DNA from: Stictocephala bisonia
Taxonomy: Eukaryota; Arthropoda; Insecta; Hemiptera; Membracidae
DNA: 64,000 bases
Direction: 5' to 3'
Assembly (NCBI GenBank): GCA_035578905.1
Contig: JAQJVL010000516.1
Span: 294,001 to 358,000 of the forward strand
Shown here: positions 53,885 to 64,000 of the stretch, one piece after another
Layout of the letters: the number at the start of each line of letters is the position of its first letter
How positions within the stretch are numbered: position 1 is the first letter of the stretch
Position numbers and translations under genes: made by a program
The notes under the pieces: model-generated
What the model was told of the DNA's origin: nothing
Database searches by the model: none
What the model saw: the letters and a program-made list of their open reading frames with translations, nothing else

Positions 53885-56880
53885 TACAACACATGTTACC
53901 TCCCTCATTGTTCGAGTAAGCCACCTCTTTAGTACACAGGGCTACCCCCCCTTGAAGCAAAACTACCTCTTAGTACACATAGTAACTCCCTCATTGTTCG
54001 AGTAATTCACCTCTTTACTCCACAGGGCTAACCCTCATTGAAGCAAAACTATCTCTTAGTACACATGGTACCTCCCTCATTGTTCGAGTGAGCCACCTCT
54101 TTAGTACACAGGGCTACTCTCTCACTGAAGCAAAACTACCTCATAGTACACATGTTAACTCCCTAATTGTTTGAGTAATTAACCTCTTTAGTACACGGCT
54201 ACCACCTCATTGAAGCAAAACTACCTCTTAGTACACAAGGTAACTCCCTTATTGTTCGAGTGAGCCACCTCCTTAGTACACAGGGCTACCCTCTCACTGA
54301 AGCAAAACTACCTCATAGTACATATGTTAACTCCCTAATTGTTTGAGTAATTCACCTCTTTAGTACACGGCTACCCCCTCATTGAAGCAAAACAACCTCT
54401 TAGTACACATGGTAACTCCATCATTGTTCAAGTGAGCCACCTTTTAAGTAAACAGGGTTACCCACTCATTGAAGCAAAACTACCTCATAGTACACATGTT
54501 AACTCCCTAATTGTTTGAGTAATTCACCTCTTTAGTACACGGCTACCCCCTCAATGAAGCAAAACTATCTCTTAGTACACATGGTAACTCCCTCAATTTT
54601 CGAGTGAGCCACCTCTTTAGTACACAGGGCTACCCTCTCATTGAAGCAAAACTACCTCTTACTACACACGTTAACTCCCTCATTGTTCGAGTGAGCCACC
54701 TCTTTAGTTATAGGGCTACCCTCTCATTGAAACAAAACTACTTCTTAGCACACATGGTCCCTATAGAATTATAAGCAAAACCATTTCTTAGTACACATGG
54801 TAACTCCCTCATTGTTCGAGTGAGCCACCTCTTTAGTTTACAGGGCTACCCTCTCATTGAAGCAAAACTACTTCTTAGCACGCATGGTCCCTATAGAATT
54901 ATAAGCAAAACCATTTCTTAGTACACATGGTAACTCCCTCATTGTTCGAGTGAGCCACCTCTTTAGTACACAGGGCTACCCTCTCATTGAAGCAAAACTA
55001 CTTCTTAGTACACATGGTAACTCCTTCATTGTTCGAGTGAGCCACCTCTTTAGTTCACAGGGCTACCCTCTCATTGAAGCAAAACTACTTCTTAGCACGC
55101 ATGGTCCCTATAGAATTATAAGCAAAACCATTTCTTAGTACACATGGTAACTCCCTCATTGTTCGAGTGAGCCACCTCTTTAGTACACAGGGCTACCCTC
55201 TCATTGAAGCAAAACTACTTCTTAGCACACATGGTCCCTATAGAATTAAAAGCAAAACCATTTCTTAGTACACATGGTAACTCCCTCATTGTTCGAGAGA
55301 GCCACCTCTTTAGTACACAGGGCTACCCTCTAATTGAAGCAAAACTACCCCTTAGTACACATGGTAACTCCTTCATTGTTCGAGTGAGCCACCTCTTTAG
55401 TACACAGGGCTACCCTCTCATTGAAGCAAAACTACTTCTTAGTACATATGGTACCTATAGAATTATAAGCAAAACCATTTCTTAGTACACATGGTAACTC
55501 CCACATTGTTCGAGTGAGCCACCTCTTTAGTACACAGGGCTACCCTCTCATTGAAGCAAAACTACTTCTTAGCACATATGGTCCCTATAGAATTATAAGC
55601 AAAACCATTTCTTAGTACACATGGTAACTCCCTCATTGTTCGAGTGAGCCACCTCTTTAGTACACAGGGCTACCCTCTCATTGAAGCAAAACTACTTCTT
55701 AGCACACATGGTCCCTATAGAATTATAAGCAAAACCATTTCTTAGTACACATGGTAACTCCCTCATTGTTCGAGAGAGCCACCTCTTTAGTACACAGGGC
55801 TACCCTCTCAATGAAGCAAAACTACCCCTTAGTACACATGGTAACTCCCTCATTGTTCGAGTAATACACCTCTTTAGTACACAGGGACAACCCCTCATTG
55901 AAGCAAAACTACTTCTTAGTACACATGGTAACTCCTTCATTGTTCGAGTGAGCCACCTCTTTAGTACACAGGGCTACCCTCTCATTGAAGCAAAACTACT
56001 TCTTAGTACATATGGTACCTATAGAATTATAAGCAAAACCATTTCTTAGTACACATGGTAACTCCCTCATTGTTCGAGTGAGCCACCTCTTTAGTACACA
56101 GGGCTACCCTCTCATTGAAGCAAAACTACTTCTTAGCACACATGGTCCCTATAGAATTATAAGCAAAACCATTTCTTAGTACACATGGTAACTCCCTCAT
56201 TGTTCGAGAGAGCCACCTCTTTAGTACACAGGGCTACCCTCTCATTGAAGCAAAACTACCCCTTAGTACACATGGTAACTCCCTCATTGTTCGAGTAATA
56301 CACCTCTTTAGTACACAGGGCCAACCCCTCATTGAAGCAAAACTACTTCTTAGTACACATGGTAACTCCTTCATTGTTCGAGTGAGCCACCTCTTTAGTA
56401 CACAGGGCTACCCTCTCATTGAAGCAAAACTACTTCTTAGTACATATGGTACCTATAGAATTATAAGCAAAACCATTTCTTAGTACACATGGTAACTCCC
56501 TCATTGTTCGAGTGAGCCACCTCTTTAGTACACAGGGCTACCCTCTCACTGAAGCAAAACTACCTCTTAGTACACATGGTAACTCCATCATTGTTCAAGT
56601 GAGCCACCTCTTTAGTACACAAGGCTACCCTCTCACTGAAGCAAAACTACCTCTTAGTACACATGGTAACTCCCACATTGTTCGAGTGAGCCACCTCTTT
56701 AGTACACAGGGCTACCCTCTCACTGAAGCAAAACTACCTCTTAGTACACATGGTAACTCCCACATTGTTCGAGTGAGCCACCTCTTTAGTACACAGGGCT
56801 ACCCTCTCATTGAAGCAAAACTACTTCTTAGTACATATGGTACCTATAGAATTATAAGCAAAACTATTTCTTAGTTTTTA
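53885..56880 (+). repeat. Array of three related monomers (43-45 bp) in gene B intron 2
   Basis: Three monomer types of about 43 bp alternate: A acacatggtaactccctcat with tgttcgagtgagccacctct; B acacagggctaccctctcat with tgaagcaaaactac; C acacatggtccctatagaat with tataagcaaaacca. In the centre they form ABC blocks of about 130 bp (acacatgg at 54793 and 54923); the flanks have only AB. All three derive from one ancestral monomer that matches the 3' end of exon 3 and the start of the following intron (GTACACATGGTACCTCCC, then TCATTGTAAGC). Repeated open frames on the + strand here follow from locally constant block lengths and are not genes. Confidence 0.95.
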
Positions 56881-57514
56881 AGGATCTTTTAAGGCATCAC
56901 TAATATTTCATATACTACTAATAATTGCTATTTTTACTTCTTTTACAGAAGATATTAAATCCTAATTTTAATTTTACTGAAGCTATATAAAACTGTATTT
57001 TCTATTCTGTATCTATTATCAACTCTAAATTGTGTTAACTTGTTATTTGTTAAAGGAAAGTAGGTAAATATCTGTTTATCATAACTTTATTCTAATATTA
57101 CACCTATACAAATTTGTATATATACTCTATATATGAATGTGTGTAAATAAATATTATAATCGTTCCAATTTTAATATTTGTATATGTAGAGTCAATAAGG
57201 TTAAGACTTTATTTATACAAACGAGAGCATATTAAGTATATTAAATGGCTTATGTTTGCAATACCTACAAATTTAATAAATCATACATTTACTTTATACA
57301 AATTTATTTTATACTCTATGTATTATTTTACATAGAGACCAAAAATAAGTGTATCAAAAAGCTACATTCAAATCGTTTTTATTTGCTGAGTGTTTTAGAC
57401 ACAAATTGGATCCTTGTTATGGACATTCGATTGCTGCCAGCTCTCAGTCTGTTTTTATTTACATGTGTGAAAACCAATTTAAATTACGAACTTCAATATT
57501 CAAACTGTGTTTAT
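56881..57514 (+). other. Gene B intron 2, AT-rich spacer
   Basis: Very AT-rich sequence between two arrays, no feature recognised. Short frames at 57245-57583 run into the next array and are not genes. Confidence 0.5.
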
Positions 57515-58180
57515 TTATGGAATACCCAGTATAAAACATTTGCGGTTTGCTTGGTTGATATTTTTATGGAATACCCAGTATAAAACATTTGCGGTTTGCT
57601 TGGTGGATATTTATAGAATATACAGTATAAAACATTTGCAGTTTGCTTGGTGGATATTTATAGAATATATAGTATAAAACATTTGCGGTTTGCTTGGTGG
57701 ATATTTATGGAATACCCCGTATAAAACATTAGCAGTTGGCTTGGCGGATATTTATAGAATACCCAGTATAAAACATTTGCAGTTTGCTTGGTGGATATTT
57801 ATGGAATACCCAGTATAAAACATTTGCAGTTTGCTTGATGGATATTTTTGGAATATGCAGTATAAAACATTTGCAGTTTGCTTGGTGGATATTTTTGGAA
57901 TACCCAGTATAAAACATTTGCAGTTTGCTTGGTGGATATTTATGGAATACCCAATATAAAACATTTGCAGTTTGCTTGGTGGATATTTTTGGAATATCCA
58001 GTATAAAACATTTACAGTTTGCTTGGTGGATATTTATGGAATACCCAGTATAAAACATTTGCAGTTTGCTTGGTGGATATTTTTGGAATATCCAGTATAA
58101 AACATTTGCAGTTTGCTTGGTGGATATTTTTGGAATACCCAGTATAAAACATTTGCGGTTTGCTTGGACGATATTTATTT
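57515..58180. repeat. 47-bp minisatellite, about 14 copies
   Basis: ggaatacccagtataaaaca followed by tttgcagtttgcttggtgg recurs about every 47-49 bp (gaata at 57520, 57569, 57616 and on). Minus-strand open frames over it are artefacts. Confidence 0.95.
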
Positions 58181-58798
58181 TTAGGAATTTTACTAGCTGT
58201 AAATACTATATCTTAGTCAAGATTGTTATGTACGTTTTTATTGTTACCTGTTTAATGTATGTTTGCTTTGAATACATTTGTAAAGCGTGCTACTTAGTTT
58301 CTATAGCATACATATTGTAATCCAATTTTCTTGCAAGTTTTTATATAAATCACTTGCTGACTTGTAGAATTTTGTAAAACTACTGAAATCTATTAAAATA
58401 TACTAGACATCTTTCTTTTATTTTGGTATCAAAATCTAAGGCACTAAATAGATAAGTTTAGTCAAAATGTAAACAATAAGAAAAGCTAGATACATGAAAT
58501 TAGTCATGTTGTTAGATGTTGGTCTTAGAAACACATAATTGGTCAACATTTTAGTGCATAACCTAGATATAAAAACAGTCTTAAATCTAACTTAGAAAAT
58601 TAAATAAAACATTTTATTTACATAGGTGTTACGCACTTTTAATATTAGTATCTAGCTAAGATAACAAATGTTCATGTATCAATTAATTAATAAAAACTTA
58701 GTACTATTTGAGAGATGTAAAACTAAAACATTTTTCCAAAACACAAAATTCGTAACATAAAAATAAATGCCATGTAACTAATGTTGTCCTGATTACAG
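58181..58798 (+). other. End of gene B intron 2
   Basis: AT-rich, no feature other than the acceptor tgattacag ending at 58798. Confidence 0.5.
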
Positions 58799-58949
58799 GA
58801 ACACAGATACCCTAATGCACGTAATTAAAGCGAGCCTGGGCTCCGGAATCTTGGCCATGCCAGATGCCTTCAAGAACTGTGGACTATTATTGGGAACGGT
58901 CGGAACCGCCATGGTCGCCATTCTTTGTACACATGGTACCTCCCTCATT
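58799..58949 (+). CDS. Gene B exon 3, PAT transmembrane segment 1 region
   Basis: Acceptor gattacag|GAACACAG. One phase base, then NTDTLMHVIKASLGSGILAM, PDAFKNCGLLLGTVGTAMVA and ILCTHGTSLI, ending phase 0 at CATT|GTAAGC. Known: the run TDTL-H--K-SLG-GILAMP-AFKN-GL is the signature of SLC36/PAT transmembrane segment 1 (the unwound G-S-G region takes part in substrate and proton binding), and GT---G-ICT----L-VK follows in TM2. The match is clear over its full 50 codons with no break. Odd: the last 20-odd bases of this exon plus its donor are the seed of the repeats in both flanking introns. An open frame reading on into the intron to 59039 is not expected to be coding. Confidence 0.97.
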
Positions 58950-59690
58950 GTAAGCTTAACTGTCTCCTACACATGGTTTTTGCCCTATTGTAAGCAACAA
59001 CACTACCTTTTAATACAAAGTGTTAATTCCTCATTGTAAGCATAACTACCTCTTAGTAATAAGGTACTTCCTTTACTGTAAGAAAAACTACCCCCTACTA
59101 CACATGATACTTTCCTCATTGTAAGCATAATTACTTCTGTGTACTAAAAGTACCTCCCCTATTGTTAGCAACACTACCTCTTAGTACTCATGCTACCTCC
59201 CTCATTGTACGCAAAAATACCTATTAGTACACATAGTACCTCCCCTTTTGTAAGCAAAACTACCTCTTAGTACATATATTGCCTCCCTCATTGTAAGCAA
59301 CCCGTCTACTTGTTACACATGGTACCTTCCTCATTGTAAGCAACTCGTCTTCTTACTACACAAAGTACCACCCTCGTGTAAGAAAAATTACCTGTTAGTA
59401 CACATGGCACATCCCTCGTTTTAAACAAAACTACTTCTTAGTACACATGGTACGTGCCTTATTTTAAGCATAACTACCTATTTATAAACATGGTAGCAAC
59501 CTTATTGTAAGCAAAACTACCTCTTAGTATACGTAGTACCTCTCTGATTGTAAGAAAGAAAAAAAAAGAAAAACTCAGTACACATCATACCTCCCCCGTT
59601 CTAGGCTAAAATAAGTTTTAGTACTCATGGTATCTCCCCCATTGTAAGATTAACTACTTCCTACACATTGTAAGCAAAACTACCTCTTAC
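58950..59690 (+). repeat. Degenerate 43-bp repeats of exon 3 end plus 5' splice site
   Basis: Immediately after exon 3 the intron consists of about 17 diverged copies of acacatggtacctccctcat tgtaagcaaaactacctct. Each has the position of the exon-intron boundary CATT|GTAAGC. About eleven keep TTGTAAG or CTGTAAG (for example near 58977, 59029, 59117, 59290, 59332, 59502, 59638, 59661); others have gttag, gtacg or ttaaa. More diverged than the intron 2 array, hence older or less homogenised. Confidence 0.9.
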
Positions 59691-60219
59691 TGTCGGCGGA
59701 AAAATTATGTGCAGCCAATTTTGAAGGCTGTTTTATAAGAAACTAATAGGCCAAAGTTTGACCGAATGATGTATTTTCCATTTTTATGTCGATTCATTGT
59801 TTGATTACTTTTATAATATCTCTGTTCTGTTAGTTACAAAAGTGGTTTACCGTAATCATATAAAATAATATTATTGGTTGGAGTAGGATTTTTATTTAAA
59901 ACGTTTTCTTAACTACGTAATATAAAAAAAGTTAGGTAAATTATAACCTTATATAATTAAAATTTTTTAAATATATTAGTTAATAATGAGTAGCATGTTC
60001 ATTTTAGAAAATAATTTTATTTCAATTTCCTTTATTTATAAGTAATTTGTAATTACTCCATTAAGCCATCTTTAACATTTAATTAAACAATATTTTCTAT
60101 CTGATTGTTTTTATAAATTTAACAAACTTGTTTTACTATACAGAAAATCACCAATATTTGAGAATGTTAGAGTTAAAAGACAAATTGATATGCTGTCGGT
60201 ACTATCCTAATTGATTGTA
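59691..60219 (+). other. Gene B intron 3, AT-rich spacer
   Basis: No gene or repeat recognised. Confidence 0.5.
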
Positions 60220-60427
60220 TTTAACAATAGATGGTAAAATAGTTACCTCTGTTTTGTTCCGCCACCAATCTTGCGTTATTACAGCACTACCAGGGTTGTG
60301 TTACATGAAGCCCAAAAAAGTGCACCTGAAGATGAAGGACATCCTTCGAAACCGGTAACCACAAGATTTGTGGTGGAACAAAACAAAGGTACGCCTATTA
60401 ATAACTATTTTACCATTTATTGTTAAA
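60220..60427. mobile_element. Short foldback element with hammerhead-like core
   Basis: 60220-60273 (ttaacaatagatggtaaaat... gttttgttccgccacc) is inverted at 60364-60427 (ggtggaacaaaaca ... attttaccatttattgttaa) with few mismatches and one insertion of about 10 bp. Between the arms lies CTGAAGA (60326-60332), a perfect 6-bp hairpin GAAGGA-CA-TCCTTC, and GAAACCGG. These boxes resemble a hammerhead ribozyme core as found in Penelope-like elements, though an extra T separates CTGAAGA from the stem. Confidence 0.6.
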
Positions 60428-60782
60428 AAACACATTTCAAGATGAACTTTAAACATTATTACTACAAGATAAACTCTAAGTTAAATATTTGACTATGGAT
60501 AACCAACTACGCTTTGACCTTGGACGTATATATATTATGGAACACAATATCTGACGAGGAAATCCATTCATGAGTACTGGTAGAACAATTAACTAACATA
60601 ACGAAATTGTATTCTGAAAATATTTATACACAAATATAAATATAATAATGGAACAGAACTTATATTATAACAAATATAAGTGCTGTTCCAGTAAAGTCGT
60701 GAGTGATATCTTACACATCTATAGAATCTGCAATCTACAATTATTCGTAATCTGTACAACTTTTACAAGTCCCCACCTACAG
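60428..60782 (+). other. Gene B intron 3 before the exon-derived array
   Basis: Unique AT-rich sequence. An acceptor-like cccacctacag ends at 60782, just before the first array unit. Confidence 0.5.
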
Positions 60783-62460
60783 ATTCCTTGGAGCTCTGCT
60801 ACGTTCACGGCAAGTCGTCATTGGCATACTCGGAGACTATTCAACCGCCTTCCAGCTCTCACACTTCAAACTGTTACAGGCAGGTGTTCCAAAAGCTTTG
60901 CTACGTTCACGGCAAGTCGTCATTGGGATACTCGGAGACTATTCAGACTGTCATTCAAAACTCACACTTCAATATGTTGCAGGTCAAGTGTTCCCAGCAG
61001 CTTTGCTACGTTCACGGCAAGTCGTCGTTGGGTTATCTTGCTTCTGGAGACTATTCAGACTGTCACCTTCAAAACTCAACACTTCAAACTGTTACAGGCA
61101 AGGTGTTGTCCCAGCAGGTCTTACTACGTTCACGGCAAGTCGTCGTTGGGATACTCGGAGACTATTCAGACTGTCATTAAAGACTCACACTTCAATCTGT
61201 TGCAGGTCAAGTGTTCCCAGCAGCTTTGCTACGTTCACGGCAAGTCGTCATTGGGATACTCGGAGACTATTCAGACCGTCATTCAAAACTCACACTTCAA
61301 ACTGTTGCAGGTCAAGTGTTCCCAGCAGCTTTGCTACGTTCACGGCAAGTCGTCATTGGGATACTCGGAGACTATTCAGACCGTCATTCAAAACTCACAC
61401 TTCAAACTGTTGCAGGTCAAGTGTTCCCAGCAGCTTTGCTACGTTCACGGCAAGTCGTCGTTGGGATACTCGGAGACTATTCAGACCGCCTTCCAACACT
61501 CAACACTTCAAACTGTTACAGGCAGGTGTTCTCAAGAGGTCTACTACGTTCACGGCAAGTCGTCGTTGGGTTACTCGGAGACTATTCAGACTGTCATTCA
61601 AAACTCACACTTCAATATGTTACAGGTCAAGTGTTCCCAGCAGCTTTGCTACGTTCACGGCAAGTCGTCGTTGGGTTACTCGGAGACTATTCAGACTGTC
61701 ATTCAAAACTCACACTTCAATATGTTGCAGGTAAATGTTCCCAGCAGCTTTGCTACGTTCACGGCAAGTCGTCATTGGGATACTCGGAGACTATTCAGAC
61801 TGTCATTCAAAACTCACACTTCAATATGTTGCAGGTCAAGTGTTCCCAGCAGCTTTGCTACGTTCACGGCAAGTCGTCGTTGGGATACTCGGAGACTATT
61901 CAGACTGTCATTAAAAACTCACACTTCAATATGTTGCAGGTCAAGTGTTCCCAGCAGCTTTGCTACGTTCACGGCAAGTCGTCGTTGGGATACTCGGAGA
62001 CGATTCAGATCGCCTTCCAACACTCAACACTTCAAACTGTTACAGGCAGGTGTTCTCAAGAGGTCTACTACGTTCACGGCAAGTCGTCGTTGGGTTACTC
62101 GGAGACTATTCAGACTGTCATTCAAAACTCACACTTCAATATGTTGCAGGTCAAGTGTTCCCAGCAGCTTTGCTACGTTCACGGCAAGTCGTCGTTGGGA
62201 TACTCGGAGACTATTGAGACTGCATTCAAAACTCACACTTCAATATGTTGCAGTTCAAGTGTTCCCAGCAGCTTTGCTACGTTCACGGCAAGTCGTCGTT
62301 GGGATACTCGGAGACTATTGAGACTGTCATTCAAAACTCACACTTCAATATGTTGCAGGTCAAGTGTTCCCAGCAGCTTTGCTACGTTCACGGCAAGTCG
62401 TCGTTGGGATACTCGGAGACTATTGAGACTGCCTTTCAACACTCACACTTCAAACTACTA
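60783..62460 (+). repeat. Array of 16 exon-4-derived units, 105 bp each
   Basis: gctacgttcacggcaagtcg recurs 16 times, mostly at exactly 105 bp (cagctttgct at 61221, 61326, 61431). Each unit translates as part of exon 4 (LCYVHGKSSLGYSETI...HF) followed by the exon's own upstream junction: cttcaaactgttgcag|gtc, then AAGTGTTCCCAGCAG (KCSQQ). So each unit carries a copied 3' splice site. 105 bp is 35 codons, and runs of units stay in the exon 4 frame (units 4-9, 10-14, 15-16), separated by 1-nt deletions near 61730 and 62223. Units 8 and 13 share a variant (caacactcaacacttc, tgttctcaagaggtc), suggesting a five-unit block duplication. Long frames through the array are by-products. Confidence 0.95.
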
Positions 62461-62483
62461 AGAGACAATTCAACATGTGCTAG
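62359..62483 (+). CDS. Gene B exon 4, PAT transporter (last array unit)
   Basis: Acceptor tatgttgcag|GTCAAG in the last array unit; the exon reads VKCSQQLCYVHGKSSLGYSE, TIETAFQHSHFKLLRDNSTC and A plus AG, ending at the donor GCTAG|GTATGA. Phase 0 entry joins exon 3 as SLI-VKCSQQ. Known: PATs have LVKCSH-LC--------PSL-FAE---AAFE-GP--LR--A--AR at this place, so CSQQLC, SLGYSETIETAF, KLLRD and CAR fit. Only this last unit has the genuine 3' half and donor. The unit before it (acceptor about 62253) also stays in frame and could add 35 residues; units further upstream enter a different frame at 62223. Which acceptor is used is unknown. The next exons lie beyond 64000. Confidence 0.87.
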
Positions 62484-62809
62484 GTATGAACTAGTTTCCT
62501 TAAATATCAATTAATTATGAAAGAATACTCATTATTGGTCTTACTAGTTTTTCCTAATGTGATAAACCATCCATGCCAACACCCTATTTCAAATACCCTG
62601 ACAAATATGTTATGGTAGTGTTAATTTCTTAATGTTATATATGCTCATTATAGAAAATATTATTTGTGTTAGGATTTAGCTTCCAGTTCTAAAGTAGTCT
62701 TGGGAGACAGCATAGTTAACTGTTGGAGTTAATTCAGTATTTAAAATGGCCCTTTGATGAATTACTTACCATTAACGTCTGTATAAACAAATAAACTTTC
62801 AAGCCTTTA
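62484..62809 (+). other. Gene B intron 4 start
   Basis: AT-rich; no feature recognised. Confidence 0.5.
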
Positions 62810-62905
62810 GAGACGGTAGTCAGTGGTATTCACATTAAAGAAGTTGGGAGTGAGAACAGACCCCTGGGGAAGACCATCCTTGAGTTGTATGTGAGATATT
62901 TTGAT
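62810..62905 (-). pseudogene. Tiny LINE RT fragment
   Basis: On the minus strand about 30 codons read ISHIQLKDGLPQGSVLTPNF then FNVNTTDYRL, matching the RT box GLPQGSVL-P-LFNVY--D. Nothing on either side continues the RT. Confidence 0.7.
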
Positions 62906-64000
62906 TTTGGATTTTATTTTATTTTTTTTTTAACGAAATAAGTACCGGTATAGCCTACTATCGTCACTGATTTCACAAATTGTTTAGGTTGAAAACCTCC
63001 ATCGTAATGAATTAACTTTGCTCAACCACTTCTGAAATGGTGTCAGCAGACGTAATTAATGGAATTTTAAAAGAAGGATAACAAAATATCTGTCATGTGA
63101 CTATGGAGAAGTCATCCACACATTTGTTAGTGGTGCTGTAAACATTAAATGCAGTGGTATTTGGGGACCTATCCAAAACATATAAGTTAAGTATTTCAAT
63201 GAGATTTTTTAATTTGATTGTGATTATGTATATTGTGTATGCAGCGGAAAATAACGATTTAAGTTTCATTCTATTAAATTTAAGTTATAATGTCTCTAGC
63301 CATAATTACAGTTTCATGTCACCTTGTTTTCTGAATCCAGTATATCTTCAGTTGTTCAAAGATATCACCTTAAAAAGCTTTTTATATACTTTTAATTACT
63401 TACAATATATTCTCTCAATATCGGCGTGAGAGATTAGTGGAATTCAGACTAACTGCATTTTTTCAAGGTTAGAATCTCCAACCGAGATAACTGTCGGTAC
63501 ATCACTCGTTCAGTAAATTTCATGCACAGGCCTACGTGTACTGGTAAGTAAAGTTTTAGTAAGAAAAGTTAAAGCAGTATTACAACTTTATTTCTGATTT
63601 TCCAAAGTACCATCTTAAAACTAGGTATTAACAAGTTAAAAACTTATCGTTGAAGACTAACATGTGACCATCAACAAATAATGTAAATGATCGAATATAT
63701 AATATATTGAAGTAAAGACATAAATAGTTGTAAATGTTTAATACCTCAAAAGTTTAGGACTTTCACTATTACTTATTACTAATTATTATGTAAATTAGTA
63801 AACTTCGGAGTTAAACTTGAAATTTTAACATTATTTATTTTAATGAAGTCTCAAGAATTCAGACACAAATTTTATAAACATAGAACATGTTGCTTTCACT
63901 AACTAGAATTAAAAGTCATCCTTTCTAGGGAGGTAGGACGGATCTACTGTTAATGTACCTATATTTTGTATTGACAAACTTTAGTGCAAAACATTTTCTT
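62906..64000 (+). other. Gene B intron 4, nothing recognised
   Basis: AT-rich, no exon of the transporter seen. The open frame at 63154-63429 has no family content. Confidence 0.45.

Noticed and set aside
54950..56874. Repeated + strand frames (SHLFSTQGYPLIEAKLLLST) in the intron 2 array
   Set aside because: By-product of locally constant block lengths in the 43-bp monomer array; no start, splice or family support.
57729..58058. Minus-strand frame with repeated MFYTGYSINIHQANCK
   Set aside because: Artefact of the 47-bp satellite.
60648..62321. A 557-codon frame across the exon-derived array
   Set aside because: It starts in intron sequence and passes between the exon frame and other frames as units change. 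The transporter exon and its splice sites explain the coding signal.
63154..63429. 91-codon frame in gene B intron 4
   Set aside because: AT-rich, hydrophobic by composition, not transporter-like and without splice support.

Overview
This is a eukaryotic nuclear window, almost certainly from an insect. It is AT-rich and has spliced genes with GT-AG introns, long repeat-filled introns and a broad collection of decayed insect-type transposons. A hemipteran is possible but I cannot settle the order. No rRNA, tRNA, CRISPR or prokaryotic-type gene is visible.

Two genes can be supported, both on the + strand and both of the SLC36 / proton-coupled amino acid transporter (PAT) family. Gene A is represented by its last two exons (52-221 and 5658-5893, stop at 5891-5893). 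Gene B starts at about 26124 and runs off the right edge. I can follow four of its exons (26124-26173, 53770-53850, 58799-58949, 62359-62483) because their reading phases join without a gap and the encoded peptide follows the PAT N-terminus. The genes look like tandem paralogues.

The introns are dominated by expanded minisatellites: an 83-bp array of about 49 copies in gene A (966-5042); a roughly 103-bp array of about 12 kb in gene B intron 1 (27270-39250); 42-bp and 118-bp arrays (48368-48513, 48560-49737); a three-type array of about 43-bp monomers (53885-56880) and a 47-bp array (57515-58180) in intron 2; a degenerate 43-bp array right after exon 3 (58950-59690); and a 105-bp array that ends inside exon 4 (60783-62460).

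The strongest unexpected signal is that two arrays are made from gene B's own exons. The 105-bp units are copies of exon 4 plus its 3' splice site. The 43-bp units carry the last 20-odd bases of exon 3 plus its 5' splice site. Both boundaries of one intron have therefore been turned into satellite DNA, and a variant of the same 43-bp monomer fills the preceding intron.

The rest is mobile-element debris: non-LTR retrotransposon pieces on both strands, a Penelope-like element with a GIY-YIG domain, a broken Polinton/Maverick-type (or related viral) protein-primed DNA polymerase B, a hAT transposase remnant, a 3.6-kb DNA transposon with its own terminal repeats and a nested LINE, a 1.2-kb foldback element interrupted by a TTAA-flanked MITE, and other MITEs. 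Part of the 103-bp array (about 28613-34625) is full of single-base deletions and looks like unpolished long-read sequence rather than biology.
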